NCBI GenBank assembly: GCA_002917075.1
Contig: NTMA01000055.1
Location: forward strand, 186,001 to 250,000
DNA: 64,000 bases
From: Hawksworthiomyces lignivorus
Taxonomy: Eukaryota; Ascomycota; Sordariomycetes; Ophiostomatales; Ophiostomataceae
Reading direction: 5' to 3'
Position 1 is the first letter of the stretch. Every line of letters starts with the position of its first letter. The notes below the pieces were generated by a model. That model had not been told where the DNA came from and did no database searches. It saw only the letters and a program-made list of their open reading frames with translations. A program made the translations under genes and the position numbers. Below, in pieces: positions 27,895 to 39,450 of this stretch.

Positions 27895-28640
27895 GAAAGA
27901 CAACGATGTAGAAGAAGGAAAGAGTCGAGGAATTCGAGGGGGCCTGGACGAGTTTGAACAACCGCCGTCAAGAATTGGTTCCTCCAGAGGTAGGAAGATT
28001 GAAAGTTGCAGGCGGTGTAAGTGTTTGTGTCTCAGTTTTTCTGTAAACGCGTCCAGTTTGGGGATCGTTCAAAAGGGATGATGCATGCGGCAACCAATTA
28101 AGCATCTGGGGATAAACTTGCTATGACGGGCGGGCCAGGCTGCTTTAGTGCTTTCAGGTGCGTTAATTGGCTGCAGAGTTTTGGCGTTAAAACAAAGCCG
28201 CGTTACGTAATTTTGATGGATTCAGGTACAGCTGCACAGCAAATTATGCCACGACTAAGATACACTGCAGCCGCGCTACAGTTGTGCTACAACTGAGCTG
28301 CAGCCACACTTTAGCTGTGCTTTAAGTCGACTTGTTTGCCTTCCAAGATCATTTCAGCATCGCTGGGACTATATTTCTTTGAATGAAGATGGCCAGTCGC
28401 CTTTCCCTGTTTCTATCAAGCAAAGTAAACTTTTATCTACGGAATTCTAAATCAAGCGAGTGCTAAACTGGCACGTCATACACCTAAAATCTCCAGAAGG
28501 GAAAACCTAAATATCCATCTCGAAATTTTTGCGAGTTGCCATCCATCTCCCAAGGACCCATTCACACATCACTATCATTCATTCGTACTGCTGAGGCATT
28601 ATACGGCTGTCTTCCGCTGCCGCGTCGGCAACTCCTCTCC
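27895..28640. other. Intergenic between ARG4 and RTT106
   Basis: This holds the ARG4 3' side and the RTT106 upstream region. The stretch 28225-28325 contains repeated GCTGCA/GCTACA/GCTGTG words and a perfect 7-bp inverted repeat with a 3-base loop at 28279-28295. No gene is seen. Confidence 0.5.
28279..28295. repeat. Short perfect inverted repeat
   Basis: CAGTTGT and ACAACTG flank the loop GCT. It sits 385 bp upstream of the RTT106 start and 345 bp beyond the ARG4 stop. It could be a protein site, a hairpin in the ARG4 transcript, or chance. Confidence 0.6.
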
Positions 28641-30169
28641 CTACTGCTCCAGGATGCTCTTCAGGACGGCAATCTGCTCGAGGACGGTGGCCTTGCTGGT
28701 GCCGCCCTTGGCGGAGCGCATCTCGACGCTCTTTTCGTAGTCGAAGACCTGGGCGATGTCGGCCTCGAAGCGGCCGTCGACGCTGCGGAGCTGCTCAAAG
28801 GTGAGCTCGTTCATGGGGGTGCCGGTGCGCTCGGAGAGGGCGACGCACTGGCCGGAGATGTGGTGGGTCTCGCGGAAGGGCACGCCCTTGCGGACGAGGT
28901 AGTCGGCGAGGTCGGTGGCGAGCATGAAGGGGTCGAGGGCGGCGCGCATCTTGGCGGGCTGGGTGGCGAGGGTGGCGAGCACGCCCTCGGCGATCTGGAT
29001 GCTGTCGGCGACCGTCTTGACGTGGTCGAGCATGGGCTCGACGCTCTCCTGCAGGTCCTTGTTGTAGGTGCTGGGCAGGCCCTTGAGCGTCATCATGAAG
29101 CCGGCCATGTGGCCAAAGGCGCGGCCGGCCTTGCCGCGCAGCAGCTCCAGGCTGTCGGGGTTCTTCTTCTGCGGCATCAGGCTGCTGCCGGTCGAGTACG
29201 CGTCGGCGAGCCGCACGAACCCGAACTCGGCCGTCGAGTACACGATGAGGTCCTCGGCCCAGCGGCTGATGTGCTGCATCAGCGTCGCGCCCCACTGCAG
29301 CGTCTCGGCCACGAAGTCGCGGTCCGCCACGCCGCCCATCGAGTTCCACAGCAGGCCGTCGAAGCCCAGCTCGCGCGCCATGGCCTCGCGGTCGATGCCG
29401 AACGGGTTGCCCGCCAGCGCGCCGCACCCCAGCGGGCTGCGGTTCACCCGGCGCACCACCTCGCGCAGCCGCTCCAGGTCCGCCGCGAACGCCAGCCCGT
29501 ACGACAGCATCCAGTGGCTCCACCGGATCGGCTGCGCCCGCTGCAGGTGCGTGTAGCCCGGCATCACCAGGTCCACCTCGGTGGCCGCCCGCTGCGCCGT
29601 CACGCGCAGGAAGCTCACCAGGTAGCCCTCGATCTTGCGCAGCTCGTCGCGCAGCCACATGCGCATGTCCGTCGCGATCTGCTCGTTGCGCGACCGCCCC
29701 GTGTGCAGCTTGCCCGCCACGTCCTTGCCGATCAGCTCGCCCAGCCGCCGCTCGTTGGCCGTGTGGATGTCCTCGTCCACGCCCGGCACGATCTTGAACT
29801 CGCCCGCCGCCCACTCCTTCTCCACCGCCTGCAGCCCGGCCTCGATCTTCTCAAACTCGTCCTTGGTGAGGATGCCCGCGTTGAAGTTGGCCCGCGCAAA
29901 GGCGATGCTGCCCAGGATGTCCTGCTTGTGCAGCACCTGGTCGAAGTAGATGCTCTCGTTGTATGCCACCATGAGGGGGTCGAGGCCGCCTAGAAAGAGA
30001 AGCGGGCAGGCGATGTCAGCTAGAGCGCCGGGCAAAATACACAGCAGGTTGCAAGCAAGGAAAATCCGCTGTCGGAGATTCGGCAGTCGGAGACGGAAAA
30101 GGAACATTCTAGCTTACCGGTGAAGCGACCGCCCCAGAGCATGTTCTCCTGCTTCTGTTGGGATGCCAT
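28641..30169 (-). CDS. ARG4: Argininosuccinate lyase
   Basis: Two exons, 30169-30118 and 29989-28641, encode 466 residues, the normal fungal length. Exon 1 encodes MASQQKQENMLWGGRFT, and the 128-nt intron begins GTAAGC and ends CTAG. Reading into the intron gives a longer open frame starting at 30107, but that N-terminus is intronic. The enzyme splits argininosuccinate into arginine and fumarate, the last step of arginine synthesis. Visible family motifs are HTGRSRNEQ at residues 113-121, GYTHLQRAQP with H165, and the fumarase/lyase signature GSSLMPQKKNP at 285-295, including the catalytic-loop serine. A perfect TGAGTCA lies 196 bp upstream of the ATG, fitting cross-pathway control of amino-acid genes. 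Confidence 0.97.
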
Positions 30170-31248
30170 GATGGATAGTGGGCTGCTGATAAGTACCAGG
30201 GATTGGATGCGATAAATGTTCAATTGGCAAGGATTGGGCAATTGACCTGGCGTGAAATGTCGTCTTGAAAAGCACGAGTCTATCCAATTGAGAATTTTAT
30301 GTGTATTGGAGACAGCGAGAAAGTTGCGTGCTTCGACAGCCTCATATATTGGGTTCTTTTCTTTTGAGTCATCCAAACGATAAATTTTTTTGCTTGTCCC
30401 CTTGCATCGGAGCTACAGGATTAGACAGTGCAGGGGGGTCTCAGTGTAAGTGCGGAGGGGTCCTGCGATAAGGCGATAAGCAGGCTCTCCACAGGCACGA
30501 TTGGCGCTGGCACCCACAACGGTCCATTAATACAGCTCTTCTCAATGACCTCATGGCAGGAGACATGAAAAAAGTAGGATGCTCTTTTCACTTCCCTGCG
30601 CTCCAATTGTATCTCCAATTATTAGACAATCTCTATTCTGCATTTCTGTAGTACTGTGTCAGCCGATCTCAGGTCTTCTTCCAGCTGCTTTAAATAGTGC
30701 ACCGTTCTAGATAAGGCTGGCAGATGGATCATTGCTTTGCTTTGTTTCTGAGATTTTTGACCGGACTATCATCTGCAAATACGTGACAATGGACAGAAAT
30801 AGCTATATCAAATGATATCAGATCTTATTGGTTCTTTTATCTCTTCCTGCATACCGTAGAACTATCAATAGGTCATATTCAGCAGGGATTGAGTATCTTT
30901 CTCCGAATCTTGTGCCCTCTGCCCAGCGGAAATATATAACCAGAAAAACAGCGAAGCACAGTCTCCAAAAAGGAAAAGAGCTCCTCGCCAAGCTAAATGA
31001 ATCAGACGACCAGGGTGTGATATAACCTATCTCCGTGGCTTCGTATGCACATATTCTTTTCTTGATGTTCCTAGTTGGTCGTACATGTTGACTGCACTCT
31101 TGAGATATAAAGAATACACTCCTTCTTGTGTGCTGAACTCCTGTAATCAGACTACGGATGCTGTGCGGGTCTGTGCTTCAGAAAGCCGAATCAAACATAA
31201 TTCGGTATAATATACTTCTTTTATTTCGTTCTTGTTTCTCTGCGCAAT
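30170..31248. promoter_or_regulatory. Divergent intergenic region ARG4 / EthD gene
   Basis: This is the shared upstream region of two divergently transcribed genes. It holds the TGAGTCA element described separately and an AT-rich box TATAATATA near 31206, about 40 bp before the EthD ATG. No reading frame of interest is seen. Confidence 0.45.
30365..30371. promoter_or_regulatory. Gcn4/CPC1-type element upstream of ARG4
   Basis: TGAGTCA, a perfect TGASTCA, lies 196 bp before the ARG4 start codon. Arginine genes are classical targets of Gcn4/CPC1. The 7-mer is expected by chance several times in 64 kb, so position is the main support. Confidence 0.5.
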
Positions 31249-31985
31249 ATGCCGGAAGGTGCTCAACAGAAGGACCAGCCACGGCTGCGCACCTATGCTC
31301 ATGAGCGCATCGACTACAAGTTCAACTATCCGCTCTTCGACTATGATACGCCAATTAAGTACCAGCGTCAGTGTCTTTCTATCCCCTCTCGTCTCCCTGT
31401 CGTGCGTCTGCACGCAGGCGTTTAGCTCCGTGACTCATCTTGACTAACACATTTGCAGCGTGCGTTAAGGTCTCGCTGTTCTTCAACAAGCGGCCAGATG
31501 TCTCGTATGAGCACTTCTTCCAGCACTACGCGCACGTCCACGCCGACATGACCACGGCGTCGGAGGCATTCGGCATCCACAACGTGCTCCGGTACACGCA
31601 GCACCACCAGACGCCAGAGGACCGCGAGAAAGTCAAGCTGCTCGGCGTCGACGTGCTGGACTACGACGCGTGCACGACCATGTGGGTGCGCAGCTGGGAC
31701 GACCTGATCGAGTTCCACAAGAGCGAGAACTTCAAGAAGCTGCACAAGGACTGCGAACACTTTATGGACCAGAGCCCAGGCGCCCTGCGCGCGCTAGCGG
31801 GGTGAGACGCTGCCCTTTGAGCCTTATTATTTTTTTTTTTCCTCTCTCTCGCTCCCCGTCACCAACTGTACCCGTTAACCACGAAGCTTAGACACGACGT
31901 CATCATTGTCGGCTCCCCGATCCCGGGCATTGACGAGAGTGGTGGTATTCCAAGCGACCAGACGGGGATTGGCTGGAGGGAGTAG
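31249..31985 (+). CDS. EthD-domain protein
   Basis: Three exons, 31249-31366, 31459-31801 and 31892-31985, encode 184 residues. Intron 1 has a weak donor GTCAGT but a CTAAC branch site and TTTGCAG acceptor. Intron 2 begins GTGAGA, so the apparent stop at 31803 is intronic; it ends CTTAG and adds about 30 residues beginning HDVIIVGSPIPG and ending GIGWRE. The EthD/ferredoxin-like fold spans about residues 40-150, with KVSLFFNKRPDVSYEHF and HYAHVHADM typical of this small dimeric family. Fungal members occur in polyketide and degradation pathways as cyclases, decarboxylases or accessory proteins, but many are uncharacterised. No biosynthetic genes lie beside this one, so I assign no reaction. 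Confidence 0.85.
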
Positions 31986-34714
31986 AAGAAAGCTGGTGTT
32001 CTTTTTTGGCACAAGAGGGATGAAAGGGAAGGCAGGCAGAAATACATTTGATAGCCGGCAATCATTCTCCGCAGAATATCTAGACACAGCAGACCAAAGA
32101 CCTCTCTCAAGGCAAAATTGGCCTTGGGACAAATCAGCTGAACGCGGCAAAAGGAGATCAGAGACCGCGTCGGTGCATGCTTCCCCGCACGCTCCCACAT
32201 CCCCAATGTCCGATAGCCTTCTGTCTTGGCTTGAACCTTAAATCCTAGGGCCAGGCCAGGAGGAGTTGGCTGTCGAATCGTCCTGTTGGTTGTGGGATTG
32301 CTTGGAAGTGATACCTCTAGGCAAATGTAAACAGGAGTAATAATATAATGTAATATGTATCTTGCTTTTCATAGTTGCTGGTTGGTAGCTACTGGCGCTT
32401 TCTTTGATTCACCAAGGGCATTTTGTTTCTCGAGGCCTAGCACATGCGTTGTGGGTACAGGTCAGACCAGAGTCTTTACTAATGCATTTGCTTCTAATTG
32501 AACTGCAGGCAATGTCAGCACCCAACTTCACCAACGAGTCAGGTCGAAGACAGACCGCTCTCTCTGCAACATCCCTTTGGTAATTTGCTGCCTACTTATT
32601 TTTACTCTCAATGCCCCCGTATTTCTCTGTTACTTTGGCCAGCTCTTGGTTGAGCGACCCTCTTTCTAGTGGGGCGGCGGTTGCTGCCGGAAATTTGGGA
32701 CATAAGCATATGGTTAGCTACAGTCATTCCTCTCTCTTCGCCGGGCTTTAAGCGCTGGCAGCTGAGAGCCAATCAATATGAATTTGCCAACAGCGGGTCA
32801 AACAAGAGCCGCCGAAACAAAAGTTGCCTGTCTCTCGTTCTCTGTTTCTTATTGTTTTAATACCCTGTTTACCTTTTTCTATCCTTTCTGAATTTTGGCG
32901 CTGCCTATCCTGAAGCCGGAGGCCGCATTGAGGAGTATTCTCTTTCCGCTACAGGCGCATGCTTTTGCCACGACAGTGATCGTATTCAAACTGGTCTCTT
33001 CTTCTCTGTATTTCCGCACCGGCTGTGTTCCACAGACTTTATGCAGATTGGGTCTGGAAACAACAATTTTCGCGTTTTGTTCCACGAAGATGATCGATCA
33101 GTTCCATTTTGAAGGCTTTCAGTTCGCTCATGCCATATATGGCCTGGTGGCAAAATGGCTTGATCTTCTATGGAAAGCGACTCCAATTGGGACTGCATTG
33201 TTCGTCGAGCAAAGAACGTATGGACAGCATTGCCTGGTTCGAAGTTGGCCTGGACCAAGATCTCGCAAATCCGCCACAAAGCGCACGTCACTAAAGATGA
33301 ACCCCTGTCGCGGTTGTTGACCCCTTGCCCAACCACTGGACTACAAGCAAACCTTATTTTCAGGTTTGAGAAGCAGAACTCCGTACTCAGGTCATGTCAA
33401 CAGCAACACCATGCGTCTCATAGGAAAACCAGGGATAAATGTGGTGTACCGCCCCATTTGTTACCAGGTGATCAAATTCGGTCTTTCATCGCAAGTGACA
33501 ATCATAGTAGCTAGAGAACGACAGCAACCAAAAGACAGAGGCTTGCAGAAGGCAGCTACTTTCAACTCGTAATGTGTTTTGTGCGATACTATGGCCATAT
33601 TTCTCCTGCGTGAAAATGCTCCGTGGATGAAATCAAAAGGTTCCACCAATGCGGGCCGTCCATGTCAACCGACTCAACCGACTTACCTTGTCATGGGCGT
33701 ACCAACAATAGCGTCTGAAATAAGGACCACTTCGGCCCTGGTTCCTTGCATATTCGCTTTCGAGAAAATAAAAGGAAAGAAAAAGAAATGCTCCCCAGAC
33801 CAGTAGAATCAGTCTTGGCTCTGTTGCTATTTTCAGCTGAGCAAGCGCGGCGTTTCCATCGGTGGCGGTTTGGCTTTCGACTGGCAGAGTATTGTTGATG
33901 CGCCCTGATTGGCTAACGCTGTTCTTTTACACCCTTATTGAATGGCCTTTCAATAACCACAACCGTTTGACTCTACGTGCAGGAGAGGCCACAGACAAAG
34001 GCCTGTTTGACTGGCATTGTTCCTGGTCATTGACAACGTCTTCCAAAGCAAGGATATGTCTACCACGCAAAGGCTCTTTGGGTCCAGTATCCTGGATGCC
34101 AGGATGTTATAACATCGGAGGCGTACCTTTTTCTCTTTTCTTTTTTAGTACCTCCTCTGCCTCTCTTTCACGTTCCGTTTTGTTCTTTTCGTCATATTTT
34201 CTTCTATTGTTGAGTTCATTTTCACGTTTGGCTCTTCTTCGTACAAGTGCCTCCTTTCTATTCAATAATACTTTTCTTTCATTATTTGCTGGTCAAGTGA
34301 TTCACTTCTCAGAACGTCTTTTAAAGTTGTCATGTACACGTATTCTGGTCGGTGACCTTCTTTCTTGGTGCTTTCCCGTTTAATTGTTTTGTTTCCTTCT
34401 CACGACTTTTTACGTTTTCTTCTACTTTTCTTATTCTTCTCACGGTCTGAGACTGTATACACACACTCGGAATCTTAATTTCATACAATTGCTTTCTGAC
34501 GACTACTCGCCCATATTTAGGCATACGCAGATATCTACCAGCATACTTGATGCGCCCTAAGACTACAGACAGAAACTTCCATCATATTTCTGTTCTTGCC
34601 ATAATTCCTACGATATATTAACGTATCTATGCGTATCCTTCTTACAACTTCACCTAACCGACAAGAAAAAGACCATTTTTTCAATACATATTTTCCTTGC
34701 CGAAAAGGGGCAAC
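31986..34714. other. Intergenic region and PRM1 upstream leader
   Basis: Nothing recognisable is seen in 31986-34100. From about 34130 to 34714 the plus strand is T/C-rich (CTTTTCTTTT, CTCTTCTTCG), consistent with the promoter and leader of PRM1. Several short upstream ATGs occur, but the transcript start is unknown. Confidence 0.45.
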
Positions 34715-36997
34715 ATGGGCTTCTTTAGAGAGAAAGCAACTTCGGCCTACCCCGAAGTTCCGGCATCTTTGAGCCATGACTCCTTCGAGATGCAGAATGC
34801 CAAACTCGGCGACGGTGCTCAGCAGCTTCGTACAAACTACGACTCTGCCGGCGATGTCACTCCATATCTCGGCCTGCGGGCACGCCTCTCGCAGATCTGG
34901 TTCAACCGCTGGACGGTGCTGCTGCTGCTGGTGCTAGTCCGCGTCGTCATCTTGGTCGGCGGTCTTCACGACAACATCGGCGACGCCGAGAGCCAGGCGC
35001 TGGCGGCATGCTCCAAGGTGGAGGACGTTGGCAGCGCCATGGCCTCCATGCCGCACTACCTGTCGGTGGGCGTCAACGACTTGGCGGCCAGCGGCATATC
35101 CCAGACTGTGCAGGGCCTGGTGCAGATCCTGGAGATGATTCTGACGGGCGTGGAGCAGCTGATCCTGTTCGTGATCAACTTCTACATCGGCACCTACGTG
35201 TGCCTGTCGTCCGCGCTGATCCATGGCGGGCTGGACGTGGGCATTGGCGCCGCCGACGAGGCGACCAAGCTGATGAACGACGCCATCGGCGACATCACGA
35301 CGACGCTGTCCAACGACGCGAGCAGCGTGCAGGACACGATCAACGCGGCGTTCTCGAGCATCGCGTCAGCGTCGAGCATCTTCGGCAAGACCATCACGCC
35401 GCCCAGCATCAACATCACGGGACCCATCAACGACCTGAAAAACATCCACGTCGACGACACCACGTTTGTGAAGACGCTTCAGACGCTCAACTCGACGATC
35501 CCGACGTACGACGAGGCGGAGAACTTCACCAAGAACGCCATCTCGATCCCCTTCAACGCGGTCAAGACGGTCCTGAACAACACGTACGGCGCGTACGCGT
35601 TCGACACGTCCGTGTTCCCCGTGGCGAAGAAGCAGGCGCTCACGTTCTGCTCGGGCAACGACGTCATCACCAACTTCTTTGAGGCGCTCTACAAGATTGC
35701 CGACAGCGCCAAGACGGCGTTCATCGTGATTCTGGTGGTGCTGGCGGTGCTGGCGTGCGTGCCCATGACGTGGCTGGAGATCCGGCGGTGGCGCAGCCAG
35801 CAGCGGCGGGCGCGGGTGCTGACGCAGCACGGCTACGACCCGCTGGACGTGGTGTACATTGCGTCGCGGCCGTACACGGCGGTGGCGGGGATCAAGGTGG
35901 CGTCGCGGTTCGCGGCGGGGCGGCGGCAGCTGCTGGCGCGGTGGGCGTTTGCGTACGCGACGTCGCTGCCGGCGCTGTTTGTGCTGTCGCTGGCGGCGGC
36001 GGGCTTCCTGTCGTGCCTGTGCCAGGCGGTGCTGCTGCGGGCGGTGCAGCAGGAGGCGCCGGCGCTGACGTCCGAGGTGAGCAACTTTGCGGACAACGTG
36101 GTGACGACGCTGGAGAACGTGTCGACGCAGTGGGCGGGCGACGCCAACGGCGTGCTGCTGGGGTTCCAGAAGGACATCAACGACGACATCCTGGGCTACG
36201 TGGTCAATGCGACCACGGCGGTCAACAACACGCTCAACGTGTTCACGGACGAGATCAGCAAGGGCATCAACGCCGTCTTCAACGGCACCGTGCTGGACAA
36301 CACGGTGCAGCAGATCGTGCGCTGCCTGATCGGCATCAAGATCGACAACATCGAGGCCGGCCTCACGTGGGTGCACGACCACGCCCACGTCACGCTGCCG
36401 CTGTTTCCCAACGACACCTTCTCGGTCGGCGCCAAGGACTCCATCACCAACGACACGGGCCTGACCTCGTTCCTGGCCGACCCCGGCAGCGTCACCACCG
36501 ACGACATCACCGCCGCCGTCGACAAGGTCGTCACCGCCCTGCGCAACAGCCTCATCCAGGACGCCCTCATCTCCACCGGCCTGCTGCTCGTCTTTATCAT
36601 CGTCGTGCTCGCCGGCGTCCTGCGCGCGGCCCTCGGCATGATGGGGCCCGACCGCACGCGCGGCGACGGCGGCCAGCGGTTCTACGCGGCGCCGCCCGAG
36701 ATGACGACGGCGGCGGCGGCAGCAGGAGGAGCAGCGGCAGGCGGCGCGGCAGCAGCAAGACGGGCCAAGGCGCAGGACCGGCACTCCGATGACGACTACG
36801 ACCAGCGGCCCTTTTTTCCCCGCTTCGACGGCGTCGTCGAGAGCGCCGCCGTCGAAGACCACGCCGCCAGCACCCGGCGGGACGAGCGGCTGGCGGCCGC
36901 CTCCACCGTTCCGGGCGGCCACCGCGTCGTCTACCAGAAGAGGGGCCACTGGCGTGGCAGCAGCTACGGGGACGTGAGCGATGCTGGCGGCCGCTAG
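34715..36997 (+). CDS. PRM1: Plasma membrane fusion protein Prm1
   Basis: A single exon of 760 residues. The ATG at 34715 is chosen because upstream in-frame codons offer only TTG. Hydrophobic segments lie near residues 66-84, 135-170, 334-356, 410-444 and 618-642, the multi-span arrangement of Prm1. Two large Thr/Asn-rich loops carry many NxS/T sites (for example NITG, NSTI, NNTY, NATT, NGTV, NDTF), consistent with extracellular glycosylated loops. The C-terminal 110 residues are cytosolic, with an Ala/Gly run and a basic/acidic tail. Family knowledge: Prm1 stabilises plasma-membrane fusion during mating and, in filamentous fungi, hyphal or germling fusion. The neighbours give no further hint. 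Confidence 0.93.
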   Translation: MGFFREKATSAYPEVPASLSHDSFEMQNAKLGDGAQQLRTNYDSAGDVTPYLGLRARLSQIWFNRWTVLLLLVLVRVVILVGGLHDNIGDAESQALAACSKVEDVGSAMASMPHYLSVGVNDLAASGISQTVQGLVQILEMILTGVEQLILFVINFYIGTYVCLSSALIHGGLDVGIGAADEATKLMNDAIGDITTTLSNDASSVQDTINAAFSSIASASSIFGKTITPPSINITGPINDLKNIHVDDTTFVKTLQTLNSTIPTYDEAENFTKNAISIPFNAVKTVLNNTYGAYAFDTSVFPVAKKQALTFCSGNDVITNFFEALYKIADSAKTAFIVILVVLAVLACVPMTWLEIRRWRSQQRRARVLTQHGYDPLDVVYIASRPYTAVAGIKVASRFAAGRRQLLARWAFAYATSLPALFVLSLAAAGFLSCLCQAVLLRAVQQEAPALTSEVSNFADNVVTTLENVSTQWAGDANGVLLGFQKDINDDILGYVVNATTAVNNTLNVFTDEISKGINAVFNGTVLDNTVQQIVRCLIGIKIDNIEAGLTWVHDHAHVTLPLFPNDTFSVGAKDSITNDTGLTSFLADPGSVTTDDITAAVDKVVTALRNSLIQDALISTGLLLVFIIVVLAGVLRAALGMMGPDRTRGDGGQRFYAAPPEMTTAAAAAGGAAAGGAAAARRAKAQDRHSDDDYDQRPFFPRFDGVVESAAVEDHAASTRRDERLAAASTVPGGHRVVYQKRGHWRGSSYGDVSDAGGR

Positions 36998-37600
36998 GCC
37001 CGGCCGCCGTCGCTGTCCGAGGAGGCACCGCCGCGTTACGAGCCGCGGCAGCTGTGCTGATCTTTTCGTGTATTTGAGCTACATTGTCCTCTTTTTTTTT
37101 TTTTTTTTTTTTGTTAACCTCTTTTCTTTCTTTTGTTCTCGTTTGTTCTTTGATGTGGAGCTTGCATAGATAAAAAGGAATACCCATCTAGCATACGGCG
37201 GAAACGGGGTTGCCTTCACTCGTTACTTTTCTTTTCTGTAGCAAAGCGGCGTTCACTTTGGAAAGCGGCCTCTTGGAAGAAAGCACATGATAGTTTTCTC
37301 AGTCTCTTGTTTTTGTCTTTCATCAACTCTTGCATGCCTCTTTCTGTTCTTGTTCCTCAAGTTCAACATTTCTCTATCTGTCCATCCTACTTTATTTACA
37401 CTAGAACCGTATGTCTTTGCCGCTAGGCAATCATTTACAAAACCAAGTCTAATAGCACACAATTCGATGTCTCATAAAAAAGCAGGGTGTCATCCAAATG
37501 GGAGTTGTATTTTCTCGTATTTTTGGTATTCGTACATAACCCTAGATATACATAGCACGTGCAGAGGGGCCTGCCACAGCAGCCATCCTGTCTGCATTGT
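36998..37600. other. Convergent intergenic PRM1 / bL28m
   Basis: Shared 3' region of two genes facing each other, with a T-run of about 22-24 bases near 37091-37113. No gene is seen. Confidence 0.5.
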
Positions 37601-38407
37601 TCATGATGACTTCCGCGGCTCTTCATGCATAAACTCGTCGTTTTCGGGGGCCATGTCAAAGACCTCCTCGCTGTCGATCATCCTCTGCGTCTCTTCCACC
37701 ACCTCGGCCTCTGTTGCCGCGTCAATAGCGCCGGCACTGGCCTCTGCCGCCTCCGCCGCCGCAGCCAGGCCCTCGGCGGGCAGGCCCAGGGCCTCGCGCT
37801 CGCGCCGGAAACGCTCCTGCACGGTGGGCGTCTGCATGATGCGCCAGCGCAGCTTCCAGCCCCAGGGCCCGAGCTCGGCGATGCGGGCGGGCTTGGAGCC
37901 CAGCAGGTACTCGTCGAGCCCGCCGACCTTGTCGACGGTGCGCAGGACGCGCGTGGTGATGCGGGTGCGGACGAGGGCGCCCAGCGAGTCGGACCACAGG
38001 CGGCGCTCGTGCACGTTGGGCCGCCACTTGCGGCGGTTCTTCTGCGGGTTGATGATCTCGGTCTCGCGCGAGACGGTGTTGCCGAAGCGGATGCGCGCGC
38101 TGCCGTAGAGGCCCGTGTTGGACTGCTTGTAGACCAGGCGGGGGCCCAGCGGGTAGGGGGGGATCTCGGGCTGTTGGGCCGTCGGCGAGGGGATGGGCGG
38201 CACGCCGTCGGGGAGGCGGACCTGCTTGTAGGTGCGTATTTGGTGGCGGGAAGACAGACAAGGAGGAGAGACAGGAGAGCGGAGCGGCAGGGACGCCACA
38301 GCGAATACGAGACTTGGAGAGGAGAGCGACGAGGAGGAAGAGGCCATTGCTGCCGTCGCCTGCAGTCGCTGGCTGGAGCGAGCCAGCGCAAAGGGCGATG
38401 GCGCCAT
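37601..38407 (-). CDS. MRPL24: Mitochondrial large-subunit ribosomal protein bL28m
   Basis: A single exon of 268 residues from the ATG at 38407; upstream in-frame codons include no other ATG. The N-terminus (MAPSPFALARSSQRLQATAA) is rich in Ser, Ala and Arg and lacks acids, as in a mitochondrial presequence. The core from about residue 90 to 200 matches the bL28 family: GLYGSARIRFGNTVS, then PQKNRRKWRPNVHERRLWSD and a conserved RITTRVLRTVDKVGGLDEYLL segment. The last 80 residues are acidic and Ala-rich, a fungal extension. It would be a structural part of the mitochondrial 54S subunit. Its start is 1043 bp from the divergent start of the next gene. Confidence 0.9.
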   Translation of the reverse strand: MAPSPFALARSSQRLQATAAMASSSSSLSSPSLVFAVASLPLRSPVSPPCLSSRHQIRTYKQVRLPDGVPPIPSPTAQQPEIPPYPLGPRLVYKQSNTGLYGSARIRFGNTVSRETEIINPQKNRRKWRPNVHERRLWSDSLGALVRTRITTRVLRTVDKVGGLDEYLLGSKPARIAELGPWGWKLRWRIMQTPTVQERFRREREALGLPAEGLAAAAEAAEASAGAIDAATEAEVVEETQRMIDSEEVFDMAPENDEFMHEEPRKSS

Positions 38408-39450
38408 GACCGGAGGAGAGGTGCAGCGCAGACTGAAAAATATCAATCGGCAACGAAATACGGCGGCGTATGATGCGGATGACACGCCGTGCTGCAGAGC
38501 TAGTGATTTGGCGCGGAAACTTTCGAATTGGAACTGCTTGTGGTGATATGCCAACTGCTGAAGCTACTGTTCTGTAAAATTTTGAGAGCCTCTTGTGGAT
38601 TTTCACCACGCCAGCTGGGCGCCAGATGATTGGTCCCACTTTTTACCCGTTCGTCGCCGTCAGCCAGCGGTCTAAGTAAAATCGGACCTCACCTCAAGAA
38701 AAGCAATAGACACGTCAAAAAGCTTTGCAGAATAATATGATGCAAACAAACAATAACAATACAGAGGTGTGAAGATGTATTTTAAATGGCTTGCTCTTTT
38801 AAACTCGCTGAACTTTGTGCCTTATCGAGAACGTAGCCAATGATGCTCGCTTTGCCAGCAGTTGTATCAGCTCCGCCACTGAGTTCGCCCAATCCAATAC
38901 TTCCTTCAGCAAGCGGCCACTTCCATTTCGACTGCATAATACGTGGGCGAAGCAGCCACAACAAGGACAGTAGCTGACAAGGAGTTTATTGTTAATATTT
39001 TTCCAAATTTCCATTTAACAGATATCAAGATTCGGAGGCTCGCGCTGATGGATTCCACAAAAGCACGTACTGTAAGAACAGCCTCATTTGCTCCGTGCCG
39101 TAATATTTGCGGACGACCTATAGACCAGGACGCCAGCTTGACTGAGGACCCAAAAAGCACCAGGCTATCTACTGAAACTACAGCTTCACGCAGCGGTCAG
39201 GTTGTTGTCAGAATCTGCACATAGTACTGATTAGCAGTATTATGTAAGCGGACGGGTCCCTCACTGTACTTGAACTTATTGTCCCATGCAAGCATTAATT
39301 TGCATCTCAGTGCATTCCGCTTTCAAAATGTGTTGCACATATATGAGCACATAACAGCAAGTACTCTAGTCTGTGCTTCTAAACTCCTCAGAGGAAAAGT
39401 GGGCACTGATATCCCTCTCAGCTGCAATTATCACGAAGAATGGCTTGAAG
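38408..39450. other. Divergent intergenic region
   Basis: Upstream region of bL28m (minus) and of the unrecognised gene at 39451 (plus). Only short open frames are present and none resembles a known protein. Confidence 0.5.

Noticed and set aside
28536..29993. 485-codon open frame on the plus strand opposite ARG4
   Set aside because: It is antisense to a gene with clear lyase motifs; the His/Gly/Val-rich composition is that of a shadow frame in GC-rich DNA.
29990..30107. N-terminal extension of ARG4 reading from 30107
   Set aside because: This sequence is the intron; splicing from 30118 to 29989 gives the conserved LWGGRFTGGLDPLM start.
35366..36949. 527-codon minus-strand open frame opposite PRM1
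   Set aside because: Arg/Gly/Asp-rich shadow frame caused by the biased codons of PRM1.
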